From: Lentinus brumalis
Lineage: Eukaryota > Basidiomycota > Agaricomycetes > Polyporales > Polyporaceae
NCBI GenBank assembly: GCA_001792895.1
Contig: MARA01000007.1
Location: 1,674,001-1,738,000, forward strand
Reading direction: 5' to 3'
Length of the DNA stretch: 64,000 bases
The first letter of the stretch is position 1. The number at the start of each line of letters is the position of its first letter. A model generated the notes under the pieces. It was not told where the DNA came from. It made no database searches and saw only the letters and a program-made list of their open reading frames with translations. The position numbers and the translations under genes were made by a program. Positions 24,354 through 35,492 of the stretch are shown piece by piece.

Positions 24354-26243
24354 ATGGCCGACAACTCGACCAACTCGACCGACTCCTCGACCCCAGACCT
24401 CTCCGACATCCTCCCCCCTTACCTCAACCTCCCGCCCCACCTCTCCGCCCACAAGTACTTCTTCGTCTGCACCCTCACCGTCGCCGCTTGGGACACCCTC
24501 GTTCTTTCTCCCCGCACATGGCGGCTCCTGCGCACCAAGGAGTGGCCACCCCTCAAGATCCTCTTCCACTTCCTCCGACTCTTCATGCCCGTTGAGTTCA
24601 CGATCGTCGGTGAGCCTCCCGCGCGCGTTTCCTCCGAATGCCGCCGCTAACGCTGTCTCTCTCAAGGTGTTGCATTCTTTGATACGAAGTGGTCCCAGGA
24701 CGTGAGTATCTCCTTGTGCCTGCGATGCTTCTGGTCGAGACGTGCATGCGTGACGCTATGCACCTGCTCTCTTCACCCTCTGGTCTGCGCGCGTCCCCAG
24801 ATGCAGGTCGTCCACGAGGATTCAGCCCCATGCGCTACCCCGTCTTGCGCGGTGCTCAGCCGGCTTGCCTTGCAAGGGGGGCTGCTGAGCTGTCGCGGAC
24901 TCGGTGTCGTCCCACCCATCAGGAGACTCAGGCTCGCGCCGATGTCGTCGGAGGCACGGCGCCTCCAGACGAACGCAATCATGAGGCGTATCGCGTTGGA
25001 CGCATTGACTGTTGAGAGAATCTTGAGCTAATCACACCGTCCCACAGCAATGTTCGAAGTTCTTCTTGTTCGAGCCCATCTGCACAGCGATTCTCCTCGC
25101 CGCCTGCTCGATTGTCCACGTTATTCGGATAAACGCCATCTACGAGCAGAAACGCCCCGTGCTCTTTAGCATGGGCGGTCTACTCGCTCTCCAGGTCGTT
25201 ATTACCGCCATTTGCTGCGGGTTCTACCGATGTGAGTACTCGCTCAATCCGCACTATCGCAACAGGCTCCCGCGCCTTGCTTCTTCCGAAACCTAATCCG
25301 ATGCACCGTGCTAGTCGGGAGAGATTACTCTGACTATCTTGGAACGAGCATCACTGGAGATGCATTGCCCAGTGCTTCTCTGATAGTCATGGGAGATGTA
25401 ACAAAGCTCCCGGTGTTCGCGGGATGCCACATATGACATGGGATTCGCTCGCTGACAGTATCCTCGCTGCAGCTACCCCGCTATTGGAAGGTCAAGGCTG
25501 CATCGCCGAGCCGAAGAGCAACTGGGTAGGCATCTACTGGCTCTCTGCGACGCTCACCTACACCGCTTCGGTAAGTCATCATCTTCACTTCCCACCGCCC
25601 TGCACCGTCTGCGCGTTCTGGCCGCAATTCCGTACTGACCGCGGTCTCTCATGAACCACAGTTCGCCCTCGCGGTCAACCGCTCGCTGCGCTCACTCAAG
25701 GTCAAGCAGCTCTCTTACTGGAAGCTGATGCTCCGCGACGGGCTCAACCTCTACGGCGCGATCTGGCTCGTGAACATGGTCAACATGCTGTTCTGGTTCA
25801 TCATCACGCCCACCGGTCCCGAGGACCCCGTGCGCACGATCGTCACGAGCATGACCGCCGTGCTCACCGCGTCCATGACCATGCGCATCATCCTCGCCGT
25901 GCGCGGCTCGCTCGCCGCCGGGGGCTCCTTCGCCGTCTCCTCGGGCACGCACCCGAGCCGCTCGGGCAACACCACGCACGTCATCACCGCGAGCCGCAAC
26001 CCGCAGACGGCGCCCGCGAACCCCGTGCTCTCCCTCGGCGCGGGCCGCGACCAGGCGTACGCCGTCGGGCTGCAGAACGCGGACAAGGGCGCGGACTGGG
26101 ACGGGAAGAGCTCCGTCGGCGGGCGCGACCAGAAGGCGGACATCTTCCCCGTGGAGTCGCCGATCGCGGTGGACCCGGCGGGCGTGCAAGTCACCGTCGA
26201 GAGCGAGACCGACTTTGACCGGTTCAACAAGGAGAAGCAGTGA
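24354..26243 (+). CDS. Basidiomycete seven-transmembrane protein of the DUF6533-like type
   Basis: This is an integral membrane protein of unknown role, of a kind greatly expanded in agaricomycetes. The ATG at 24354 starts MADNSTNSTDSS, a glycosylatable N-terminus (NST, NSTDS). Helices then follow: KYFFVCTLTVAAWDTLVL, LRLFMPVEFTIVGVAFF, CTAILLAACSIVHVIRINAI, LFSMGGLLALQVVITAICC, YWLSATLTYTASFALAV, LYGAIWLVNMVNMLFWFI and TSMTAVLTASMTMRIILAV, seven in all. A Cys-containing loop (EGQGCIAEPKSN) precedes helix five. The cytoplasmic tail of about 110 residues is Ser/Asp-rich. Introns include 24610-24666, an unusually long 24702-25047, and one of about 240 nt after FYR. A receptor-like role is only a guess. 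The last exon is extremely GC-rich. Confidence 0.87.
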
Positions 26244-26825
26244 GTGAACGCGGCAGTTCTTTCGCATTCTGGCCGCTTTCACGAAAACGAGGAGGGGACG
26301 ATACGACCTGTGTGCTCTCCGGCAATCGCTGTACATATTTATCCTTGCTTCCTGGCCCGCGCCGCGCTCCGAGTCTGTCGTCTTCCGTTGCTGCTCCGCT
26401 GCCGTCCCCCCGCTTTCCAGTGCGTGCTCGCGCTCGTTCATCCCAGCTACGTACACGTACTCCGTGCTCCGTTATTTCTTGACTATCCACCTGCTGTCGC
26501 CGCCACTCGCCGTCCTTTCCCTGACGTGTTCTGCCGAGGGCGCGGAGCTCGGGGATGCTGACTGTGACCTTCATACCGCTCTCTCGTTCGTACTTGCTTG
26601 TGCTTGTAGTTTTCTGTAATATTATCATATGGGTTGGAGGAGATCTCGAGAGCTCGCGCGTGCGTTGTGAATAATGTGGTCAGACACTGGCCGCACATCA
26701 AGCTTGCATGGCAATACGAATGCACTCCGGGTGTCTGTACTTCAGTGCAACGTTTGCACAGTGTACGCGTGCTTCCTCGTCCTTCCGTCGGGAATACGCC
26801 CAAAACGGTCGCGGAGTTGTCTCCC
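26244..26825. other. intergenic region downstream of the seven-helix gene
   Basis: This stretch holds the 3' UTR of the seven-helix gene. I see no convincing gene or repeat until the dispersed motif at 26826. Confidence 0.5.
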
Positions 26826-26872
26826 GTAGGCAGAAATTGACGGGCCTATTGACGTGCAGAGAGGACGGCCCA
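26826..26872 (+). repeat. dispersed coding-like motif (LTGLLTCREDGP), copy 1
   Basis: A 47-bp segment starting GTAGGCAGAAATTGACGG. It matches 40119-40165 (other strand) at 44 of 47 positions. The shared frame reads RQKLTGLLTCREDGP here and RQTLTGLLTCREDGP there; one of the three differences is a synonymous Leu change. It lies in an open frame of 109 codons (26708-27037) with no other protein-like features. No terminal repeats or target-site duplications were found around it. Confidence 0.8.
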
Positions 26873-27381
26873 ACAAGGTCTGCTATCAAACGCGCCCTCG
26901 AGACCGTAGGGTGGCCATTCTTCGCGTATCAAATGCGGCCGAATGCTCGGCATACCAAAAAAAAGCGAAATCGCCTTTCTGGGATGTGTGTCACATGGTC
27001 TCCTGCCTTACGGAGATGTGTCGTCCGTAAAAGGTAATTTTGTCTTATAAGGCAACTCCGAGCGTCCAGGAGGTTCTGCGGCCAGTCTGCGCCTCACTCA
27101 AAGATCCCTGCAAGACGTTCTCGACACCTTTCGCTCCCGTATGCGGCCTCTGAAATCACTCGGAAGTGCTCTGTCAAGGTATTCTGCCATTTGCTAGCAG
27201 TTTGGGTCGTGGTACAATATACAACAGGGCTCCCAGGGCCGTCACCCCATGTTGCCACGCTCAAAGTCCTCATGATTCCCTCGCATCCTGGTGACAGTCT
27301 TCGCTGAACTCTCTATAGCACTTGCAGTAACTTTCGCATACTTTCCCCACAGGTCGCTATGCACTGCGTGCGTCGAGACGT

Positions 27382-27405
27382 CCACGACGCGTCGACGCGT
27401 CGTGG
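27382..27405. repeat. perfect 24-bp palindrome
   Basis: CCACGACGCGTC is followed at once by its exact reverse complement, with no spacer. A partial copy (GACGCGTCGTCGG) lies about 15 bases downstream, at 27418-27430. The site is in a gene-poor stretch. It could be a binding site for a dimeric factor, an extruding hairpin, or chance in CpG-rich DNA. Confidence 0.75.
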
Positions 27406-27591
27406 TGTATAGATCTTGACGCGTCGTCGGAGATCAAAATGATTGCTGACAAATTTTTGATTCGGGACCCTACGGTTTCGACCGGTCAATACGCTGCAGA
27501 CTAGTCGCGGAGGTGTTGCGCACTGCGCCGCGAGCAGCTGCGGTAGCCTGAGCTTCGCGGTCTTCGCTGCCACGGCCGGGCCATGTAAGGC

Positions 27592-27813
27592 ATGTACGTG
27601 GCCTTTGATGGTCTCAATTGCACGCGCGTACAGAAGGAAGGAGTTGAGGTACGAATGGTGCTTCTCTCAACGGCATACGCAGAAAGAATCGCGAAGGAGG
27701 AGGACATCGACGACTCTGGTTCCCCGGCGCTCCGTCTCCCTTTCGAGCGCCGGGTACCATTCCCACGGCCGGGCCATGGCCCCTCCGAGGCCAACTCTAC
27801 GAACTATGACTAG
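27592..27813 (+). CDS. possible short hypothetical protein
   Basis: The ATG at 27592 opens a 73-codon frame (MYVAFDGLNCTRVQKEG, then STAYAERIAKEEDIDDSGSP). Its residue mix looks coding, unlike the Arg/Ser/Pro-rich shadow frames around it. No family is recognised and no splice partners were found. A 16-bp direct repeat (CCACGGCCGGGCCATG) occurs at about 27570 and again near 27766, bracketing most of the frame. It may be a gene fragment. Confidence 0.25.
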   Translation: MYVAFDGLNCTRVQKEGVEVRMVLLSTAYAERIAKEEDIDDSGSPALRLPFERRVPFPRPGHGPSEANSTNYD

Positions 27814-28345
27814 AATGATTATCCTGCTCGATAAGAAATGCATGTCAGACAGCATTGATGTCGATTGACAGGCCACTTAGGCCGGAGGTCTTTGGACTGC
27901 TGAGCACTCAAGCAGTTCTCCTCCTGCTCCCTCAGCCTTGGCATCCCATATTGAGTCAAAAGGAACTCTTCTGATACAACCATGTGTACCAAAAGAATTC
28001 CTTCTGACACCAGCAGAGATGCCTGTTCGCTTAACCGCAACTTCGAAGCCAGGAGGAGTCCACAGGAACAGCCCAGAAGCCTCTTGCAATACTTATATAG
28101 CAGGAGGTTAAAGTTCAGGGTGCCCCTTCAAAAACACGGTTTGATCGGCCTCTTAAAGCTCATAAAAGTGGTCTGGGCTTTGCTGTGGTGCAGTGACATG
28201 AATATTACGAGCTAAACCCGGGAGAAGCCTTGGGGAGCCCCTGGATAATGGATATACATGCAATGCCCTTATAATGCCTCCCTCCCTCTCCCCAGCTCCC
28301 CCAAGTCGTCCTTATCCTTTCAAAAATATCCTCTATTGCTACGAG

Positions 28346-28902
28346 ATGTCTTCTGCCAGCACCACTATCACCACCCCTCGATCTCGCCATGTGCTGCCTC
28401 GGGAGGCCAAGAGCCTCCGAGAAGGTCAGTATCATTTCCTTTTTGGGACGGTCAGCGTCGTGCTGCACAGCCACCTCCGTCTGATGGTCCGCCGCTGACT
28501 CTCGACTCCTCGCTCGCAGTTTTGTACCTGGGCGGGCACACGCCCACTCTCGCAGAAAAGCGTGCTATCTACGACATGATGCTCCTTTTGGTTCCCGGGA
28601 TCAGTTGGTACACGCCCAAGCACCATTTCAATTGGTGCCTCACTCGGGAACATGAAGCTTGAAGCTTTGAAGGCGCGAGCAGGTCAGCACTCGAGAATCT
28701 CTTCGCGTATGCTCGAGTATGTAGCGTATCAGCGTTGACGTCGTTCGCTCTCTCAGATGCGCGGTACTTAGCGTTTGCACGAGATGTGCACGACGGGAGG
28801 ACGATGGAGGCCTTGTGTGCGGAAATGAGCCGACGGTGGATGTGGGCGATACAGTACTTGGCCGGTGTCTTGTCAGGACGTAGTCGTATGAAACGCGGAT
28901 GA
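28346..28902 (+). CDS. small hypothetical protein, frame broken near the middle
   Basis: Exon 1 (28346-28424) encodes MSSASTTITTPRSRHVLPRE. Exon 2 begins at 28520 and reads YLGGHTPTLAEKRAIYDMM, then VPGISWYTPKHHFNWCLTRE, and stops at 28662. Just before that stop, a neighbouring frame opens (NMKLEALKARA). It splices cleanly (GAGCAG/GTCAGC to CTCTCAG) into ARYLAFARDVHDGRTMEALC, EMSRRWMWAIQYLAGVL, and a stop at 28900-28902. One extra G near 28646 would explain the break. Helix-like spacing ending WYTPKHHFNW faintly recalls short homeodomain-like basidiomycete proteins, but I would not assign it. It is either a pseudogene, a sequence error, or a 73-residue protein ending at 28662. Confidence 0.42.
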
Positions 28903-29161
28903 TATGCTCAACATGGACAGCTTTTCCTAGCGTGCAGCCAACGAAGGGCTGTCAGAGCTGGGCCGCCACGATGCATGGATTCTCCGACCTGCTTCAACTT
29001 TGGTGGAACAGCGTGCACGGTGTAGCCTCCCCAGGGTATCATAGACAGAGAGACCGGTCACGCAAATGCAAAGGATGACTTCGCATATGCGCATCATACA
29101 TACATCAGTGAAAGCAAGCCACAGTCAGGCGACGCAGGCTTGCCACCTCGACATCGACGAA

Positions 29162-30937
29162 CTAAGAGAATTTGATCTTCTTCCCTTGTGCAGGGACGAT
29201 GCTCGGATTGAGCTTCTCCTTCAGCTTGCGCTTCGCCTCCCAGGACGGGTGCAGCCCTTGTCCTCCTTCGGAGCTCCGGTCTTCGGGTTCGCGCCTGCGC
29301 CTGCGCCTGCACCCACGGGCTTGCCCCAACCGCTGTCTGTCTGCTGCGGCGCGACGAACTTCTGCGCTCCGCGTCGCGCAGGGGCACCGCGGGCTTGCGA
29401 CTGCGCTTTGCCAGGGCCTTTGGCATTGCCGCCTCCACCTGCGCCTCGGGCGCCGTCGCGACGCTGCTGCCGCGGATCTTGCTCCTGCTGTTTCTTGACG
29501 TGGTTCGCGTTCTTGCCGTACTTCTTCTCCCATATCCTGTAGTAGCACAAGTCGTAACGCGTATTGTGTAGTGCGTGGCGCGTGGTGGCAGGCAAGAACA
29601 AGGCAATGGTTAGTCAGCGTACACGTAGGCATACAGACACAGACGGGATGGAAGAGGGAGCGGGACGTACGCTCTGCGTGCACGCTGTCCGCGCCGGTTC
29701 TTGCGCGGCGCGTCGGCCTCGTCGTCGCTGATATCGGACGCGTCGGAGTCGCCGCGCGTGAACCCTACAGATAGTGAGGGTAGGAAGGTGGACTCGCCGG
29801 CGGACGCCTTGGTCTTGCTCTTCGCGTCCTGAGCAGGAGCAGCCTTGGCTTTGGCCTTAGCTTTGGGAAGCTCGTCTGATGGCTCCTCCGCAGAATCTTC
29901 GTCGTCTTCGCCCTCGTCCTCGTCGGACGATCCGGCGACTGCGCCTTCGCCTTCGCCACCGTCGACCGTGCCCGATTCCCAGCCCGCGTCGTCCCCACCG
30001 TCGACCGTGCCAGACTCCCAACCTGCATCGTCGACCTCCGCCGCGCTGCCCTCTTCGTCGTCCTCCTCGTCGCTCTCGTCCGCCACGCGAGCCTTCTTTC
30101 CCCTGCTCGGTCGCTCCACCTCCGCCTCCGCCTCCTCTTCGTCCGCGCTCTCCTCCACCGCTTCGGCTCTCTTCGCCTTGCCCTTCGCCAACGACGGGTC
30201 GAGCACCTCCCGGAGCGTATCAACGACCGCATGCACGGCCTCGGCCAGGATCTTCGAGCTCAACAGCCGGCTGTGGACCTTCGCGGCAGCCGACCCGGGC
30301 TCCTGCGGCGCGACGAGGTTCGTCGCCAGCTTGTCCGCGAGCGCGGCCTGCACGTCGTCGTTCTGTGAAAGCAGCTTGTCCTTCAGGATCTTCGTCTTGA
30401 GCGCGGTGTTCGCAAACTGCTCAGGTTCTGCGTGCTACAGGTAGAACACCACACGAAATCAAATGCGTCTCCATCAGAGGCCGCGCATGCACACCAACGA
30501 CTGTGAGCTGGGCACATACCTTGAGCACCTCGAACTGCCGCTCCATCTCGGCAGGGTCGTCGCCCTTCACAGGCCTACCCCCCGCATCTTGCACTCTAAA
30601 CCCCAAAACCTCAATCAGTCAACAACGCGCACGGATGCAAGCTAGCCAGACCAACAACGCACCTCGCCTGCTTCAGCCTCTTCACCAGCTTCCGCAGCTC
30701 GAACGCCGCCGCCTTCTTCGCCGCCTTGCGTGCCTCGTGCAGCCCGTGATGCTGTCCAACCGCCCTTGCGCCGTTCAGCCCACGTCCCTCGCCCTCGACA
30801 CACGTCAACAGGAAAGAGCAGGGGGCACTCACCAGCTTCTTCGGGATGATCTCCCCCGGGGTCTCCTGCTTCGGCGCGGGCCTCTTGCGTTTCGTGCCGC
30901 GCTGGGCAGCTGAGGTGCGTGGCTCTGATGGCGCCAT
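29162..30937 (-). CDS. BUD22: Bud22/SRFBP1-family ribosome biogenesis protein
   Basis: Bud22 is a nucleolar factor needed for 18S rRNA maturation and the small ribosomal subunit. The start at 30937 gives MAPSEPRTSAAQRGTKRKRP. The next exons encode the helical region (ARKAAKKAAAFELRKLVKRL, PAEMERQFEVLK and AVVDTLREVLD). A long acidic middle is rich in Glu, Asp and Ser. The C-terminal Bud22 signature is RKNRRGQRARRAIWEKKYGK, then LHPSWEAKRKLKEK and a terminal QGKKIKFS. A 39-bp exact-frame duplication repeats DDAGWESGTVDGG inside the acidic part. About five introns are present. Family landmarks at both ends make the call solid. Confidence 0.9.
29957..30034. repeat. 39-bp tandem duplication inside BUD22
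   Basis: Two adjacent 39-bp units encode DDAGWESGTVDGG twice on the minus strand. The units differ at a few third positions, so the duplication is not brand new but has kept its frame. Confidence 0.8.
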
Positions 30938-32026
30938 TCAGGTAATGTCGTGCGAGAGCAGAACCAGCGCAGAGCGATACGGGAAGGGTCGCGTCCTGGT
31001 CAGTAAGTAGTGGTCGAGCACAGGAACTTGAAGTATTGCAACTTTCTCGCAGCCGGCGTCTCCGCTCGATCGCAGCGGCCCGGATCTCCGATGCAAACAC
31101 CTTCGACCCGAACGACTCGGACTGGCGATACTTATCAATGTCGAAGACGTGCGACACCGATGCTGCTCATTTGTAGATAACATCGCAACACAGAACGGGC
31201 AAAGCTGCCTATGCAAACTAGAGAATACAGTACACGATAGACTAGTAAGTACCAGCTCCGGCGAAGCCAGCTACACCTCCTACACTTCGTCCGTAGTCCG
31301 TACCAGATACACGAAACACGAAACCGAACGCAACGTGAATCAACGCTGCAATAAAGTAAGGTAATGACAGAGGGAAGCGAGGGTGCCGATGGGTGAATGC
31401 ATGGATATGAATGGCTCGAACTCGGACTCGGACTTGATGGTGATAGAGAAAAGGGGGGTGGAGGTGCGAGTCCAGAGGGTGGAGACGTACTACTAATACA
31501 TGTACAGCGTGAGGAATATGTTGGGTGGTGAAATGAATGAATGAATGAATGCTGGAATGAATGCTGCAGCGACCGGGCAGAGAGGACAGCTACGTGAGGA
31601 TCTGCGTGGGCGGGACCGAACGAGAAGAATGCAACAGCGGCGGGTGAAGGGGAAACGAAGGACCAAAACCAGACAGAGTAACGCAAAAAGACATTGCTGG
31701 AGCTGCACGGTGCATGCTGAATGCTGAAACACGCCACGGGCACAGTGTGTGGCAGGAATGGATACACACAGATCATCGTACACGACACCCCACGAACGAA
31801 AACAACTACGGAAGCTGCATAGAGTAGACAATTGCAACACAACAGAACGACGAACGCGGCCGACGCAAACAAGTAGAGTACACCAGTGGCCAGGATAGAA
31901 CAGAACAGACGGACGAAGCCACGTAAGGTCGTGAATAGGCATGCATGCATGACGACGAGAGGAGCAAGCTCGGACCCGGCAGAACGACAGCTCGACAGCT
32001 CGAGAGCGCGACGGAAACGTCTCAAC
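30938..32026. other. intergenic region between BUD22 and the RGS gene
   Basis: About 1.1 kb on which both flanking genes are minus-strand, so it holds the BUD22 promoter and the 3' UTR of the RGS gene. A short AATG microsatellite sits at 31532-31551. A 310-codon minus-strand open frame here (31135-32067) is low-complexity Ser/Pro/Phe text and is not believed. Confidence 0.6.
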
Positions 32027-34931
32027 TCACACCACACGGGTCTCCGGCGCAGCAACAAGCCCGCCAACGACAGCCGCGCTCATCACAAACGCAATGAGCG
32101 CGCTCCGCACGACGATCTCCCACTGGCCCCTCGTCACGATCGGGTTCAGCACAGGCGTGAGCGGCGACGCGAACGCGGGCACCTGCAGCATCCGCCGCAC
32201 GCGCTTCCGCCACGACGTCCTGCTCCGCACCTTCGTCACAGCCCCCGCCCCCGCCTTCTCCGACGGCCACACGACCGACGGCGGGGTGAGCGTCGACGTT
32301 GGGGACACCGGCCCGACGGACGGCGGGCGGACGTCCAGGGGAGTGTCGCTCATCACCGTGCTCTCCAGCGCGTCGAGCGTCGACGCGGAGCCTTGGCCCA
32401 TCCCCATCAGGTACATCGCGACGTTGCGCGGCCCGCACTTCTGCTGCAGCGCCCCGAGGAACTTCCCCAGAGGACCGCGCGGCACTTCGCGCTGGCCGAG
32501 CGGGCGCGTCGCACGTGCATGCTTCTCGACGTCGGACGCGAAGTGCACGCCGCGCTGCAGCTTTTCTGGGTCGACCGGCGTCGCGTGCGGGAGTGCGGTG
32601 GCCGAAGCAAACGTTGGCGTCGTGGGGGATGGGAGCGATGCGGCCGCCGTAGAATCGGAACCGTGATGACGCAGCGGGCGTGGAGGTAGCCCGTCAAAGT
32701 CGAACGCGTCTATGCGCTGGTGCTCAGCCGCGCAGTACGCCTGGGACTCGACGTCATGAACACAGAAGGATCTGCACAGAACCATCAGAACCCAATCGCA
32801 ATATACACCTCTAAGGGACACCTACTCGTCCGTGTCGTCCCATCGGAATGGGTGAATGAACGTCGCGCCCATGCCGACGTCTTCATCGCTGCTCCCGCCC
32901 CATGTCGAGCTCCGTCGTCGATCGCCCTCGCCCATGGCAGGTCCCTCAGGAGACGGGTCCTCATCGTATATCGCGTCCGAGATGTGGATTTCAGGTTCCC
33001 GCCGTCGCTTTCGGCGGCATCGACGTGAGCCTTCATGACGGGCCGTCAGACCGGCGTCCGTTGCCGTCCCTTCATGCGTACCAGAGACGTGAGACTCGTC
33101 GGAGCTGGCGTCGCTGTCAGTCCCACTGTCGTACTCTGACTCGTAGTCCGATCCAGAGACCGTGCAGTCGTCCTCGGCGTCGTAGGCCGTCCTGTGCGGA
33201 TTGAAGTAGCTCGGGTGCTGGAAGCTGACCGAGTAGGAAGTCGATGCAGAGGACATAGACTGCATCTGAGCGTGTGACACTTGTCCCCGCGCCGATGTGT
33301 GAACATGCGTGGCAGTGTGTGCGGGAGTAGGAGTGGCGATATGCAGTCTGGGCGGCGTCAGGCGGGGCGGCATGCATGCGTCGGAGGGAGATTGAGGCGC
33401 AACAGTAGAATCTCCAGAAGGCGATTGTTGCATGAGAGGAGGACTGATCAGTGAGTGTATGCGGGCTAGCCTGGTGGCGTGCTCTGCAGACGATTGGGCA
33501 AACAGTTTCAGTGTCTTCCTACGGCTGGGCGAGGACTGCGTCGTTTGGTCGGTACCAGGCACGCGCGCAAGCTCGAATGAACGCAGCTGACGAAGGTCGC
33601 CGAAGACGTAGATCATCATGCATACCTGCGTCAGTCTCAAAGTGAGTACACCCTGACGATGAGCGAGTGCGGAGATAACTTACACCATACATGGCCGAGA
33701 TGACAATGGTCATGCCGAGCCATAGGCCCGGCAGGGCGGAAAACCGCCACCAGCGCGACCCTCCCGTCAAAAAATTGGCCAGAAGTATGGGCGCACTGTC
33801 AACGAAAAGACATGTGAGCCACCAGAACGACGGCCAGAGTCCAATATGACAATTCAATGCAGAGCATCATGAATGATGCTCGGAAGCTTCGGTGCAAGTA
33901 CGGGGCGCTGACCGGCGATACAGAAGAAGCATTCGAGAGGCACTTAGAACACCTCTGAATGCATGATCGTTGCCTATCAAGGCCACATCCTCCCGCTGCA
34001 TGTGCAAGCGACAAAAGGCAGCGATAGGTGGAGCAGCACGCGACGTAATGCTCTCGCATGCAAATGGACGGCAAAATTCGCACGCGGGACGGAGAGAAGG
34101 TGGAACGCACCTTCCTGTGAGACCTATGACCGTGCCGCCCGCGCAGCCGCAATAAGCCCGCGGCATCCCGACATTGTGGAAGGTGGCGAGCACGAAGCGG
34201 TCTAGGCTATCGCAGAGCATGGCTATTACGCGTTCTTCGACCTCCTCGAAAACTTCCGGGTACGGGGGCGGTGGAATGTTGTGGCCTGGAACCCCAAGTA
34301 GGTGCTCTGGAGGTCGATAGCCCGGGGCGTCCATGGACGAGTAGAACGGGGCGAGAAGGTCGAGGGGGACGGGGACAGCGTAAGGAGCGTACGGGGTAAG
34401 GAAAGTCTCTTTCGCGCGCAAGTAGAATTGGGTGAGCGCGGGGTTGGGAGGCGGGGGTGCGGACTGGGCGCGGTAGGTACGCGCATCGGGATTTGAGGAG
34501 CACCTGATTGGGGAGCTCGGTTTGGACTGTCTCCTCCATGCGGTGTAACGCGTCTTGTACTCGCGCAACCAGAGGACGAAGTACCTGTTGACGTTGGGCG
34601 GTCAGACGCGTCGACTTGTTGATATGGCTGCACAGCTGGTCCGAATCAGACGCATTACTCACAGACATTCCGGCATACGGTCTATGAGCAGCAGCCACTC
34701 CTCGAAGTCCTTGAGCCCCAGCGGGGGCAGGTGTTTGCGGTCGAGGATCTCATCGAGTGGTATGTGGAAGTGCGGCGTGATGCCCCAGGTCGATGACGCT
34801 TTCGGTTGTGCTGGTGGAGGATGGGTGAGGCGGTGGGGGAGGGAGAGAAGGGCTTGTGCCCTCAGTTTGATCGTTTTCGGAGCGGGGAGGGCGGGGCGGG
34901 AGGAGGAGGGCTGTGGGGGACGGGAAGACAT
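32027..34931 (-). CDS. RAX1: Rax1-like membrane protein with RGS domain
   Basis: Rax1-type proteins combine an RGS fold with C-terminal membrane helices and mark cell poles in yeast. The start at 34931 (MSSRPPQPSSSRP) leads into the RGS-like part: PLDEILDRKHLPPLGLKDFE, then LYFVLWLREYKTRYTAW across an intron, YLRAKETFLTPYA, and FEEVEERVIAMLCDSLDRFV. Membrane segments follow: ASFMMLCIELSYWTLAVVLV, GLWLGMTIVISAMYGV and MIYVFGDLRQLRSFELA. A long Ser/Thr/Asp-rich linker precedes a last helix, IVVRSALIAFVMSAAVVGGL. The exon ending HPFRWDDTDE meets a TAG, but a donor (GTAGGT) two bases earlier splices to TGTGCAG and continues DESFCVHDVESQ in frame. I therefore read one gene. Splicing of the middle exons is not fully resolved. 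Confidence 0.86.
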
Positions 34932-35249
34932 GGAGGGAGGAGGACATACGGGCAGAAGGAGCGAGGACGCGACAGACCCAAGGCGTCGCGCAGATGAGGG
35001 CCTTGGAACGAGTAATTATAGTGGCTTCCATGCCTTGCCACGTGCGGCGAGCTTTGCTGGCTTCGTGCATGTCGTGCGCAGACTCCTGGCAGACACTGCA
35101 GCGCATGATCTCCGCAGAACGCCCGCTTACGGCCCCCTCGGCCTCGCTGCGGCGCGTCGACGTCGACGTCGAGGGCAGCGATTGTCGAGAACAACTCACC
35201 GCGCGCTCACAGTCAATGTCGAGACCACCCCGTGCGAACTCTCCCATGC

Positions 35250-35492
35250 TCATGCCTCGATCTCCTCTCTCACGCTCATCTCCGTCTTCACTCCCGCCCT
35301 CTCGTTCCCTCCTCCTCTTCGCCGCACATTCGCGTCGAACGCGACTTCATCCGTAGTCGGGAGCATCAGGCGGCGCGCCCCCGGTGCCGCGATTCGAATT
35401 AAGCCACTCACTGCAAGCACTTCATCTGGGCAACCCCGATGCTCTTTGCGACTCAACTCCGCCACCAAGCGCCCATTCTCCGCGGCCATCAA
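35250..35492 (-). CDS. possible small hypothetical protein
   Basis: An 80-codon minus-strand frame starts MMAAENGRLVAELSRKEH. It continues CPDEVLAVSGLIRIAAPGA and MLPTTDEVAFDANVRRR, and ends MSVREEIEA. The composition is balanced and coding-like. It lies about 320 bases upstream of the RGS gene start on the same strand, so it could be a separate small gene or an alternative 5' exon. I recognise no domain. Confidence 0.3.
   Translation of the reverse strand: MMAAENGRLVAELSRKEHRGCPDEVLAVSGLIRIAAPGARRLMLPTTDEVAFDANVRRRGGGNERAGVKTEMSVREEIEA

Noticed and set aside
31532..31551. AATG microsatellite as a possible functional repeat
   Set aside because: Too short and in an intergenic region; nothing suggests a role.
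31135..32067. 310-codon minus-strand open frame
   Set aside because: Low-complexity Ser/Pro/Phe/Cys text with no domain, lying in the 3' UTR region of the Rax1-like gene.
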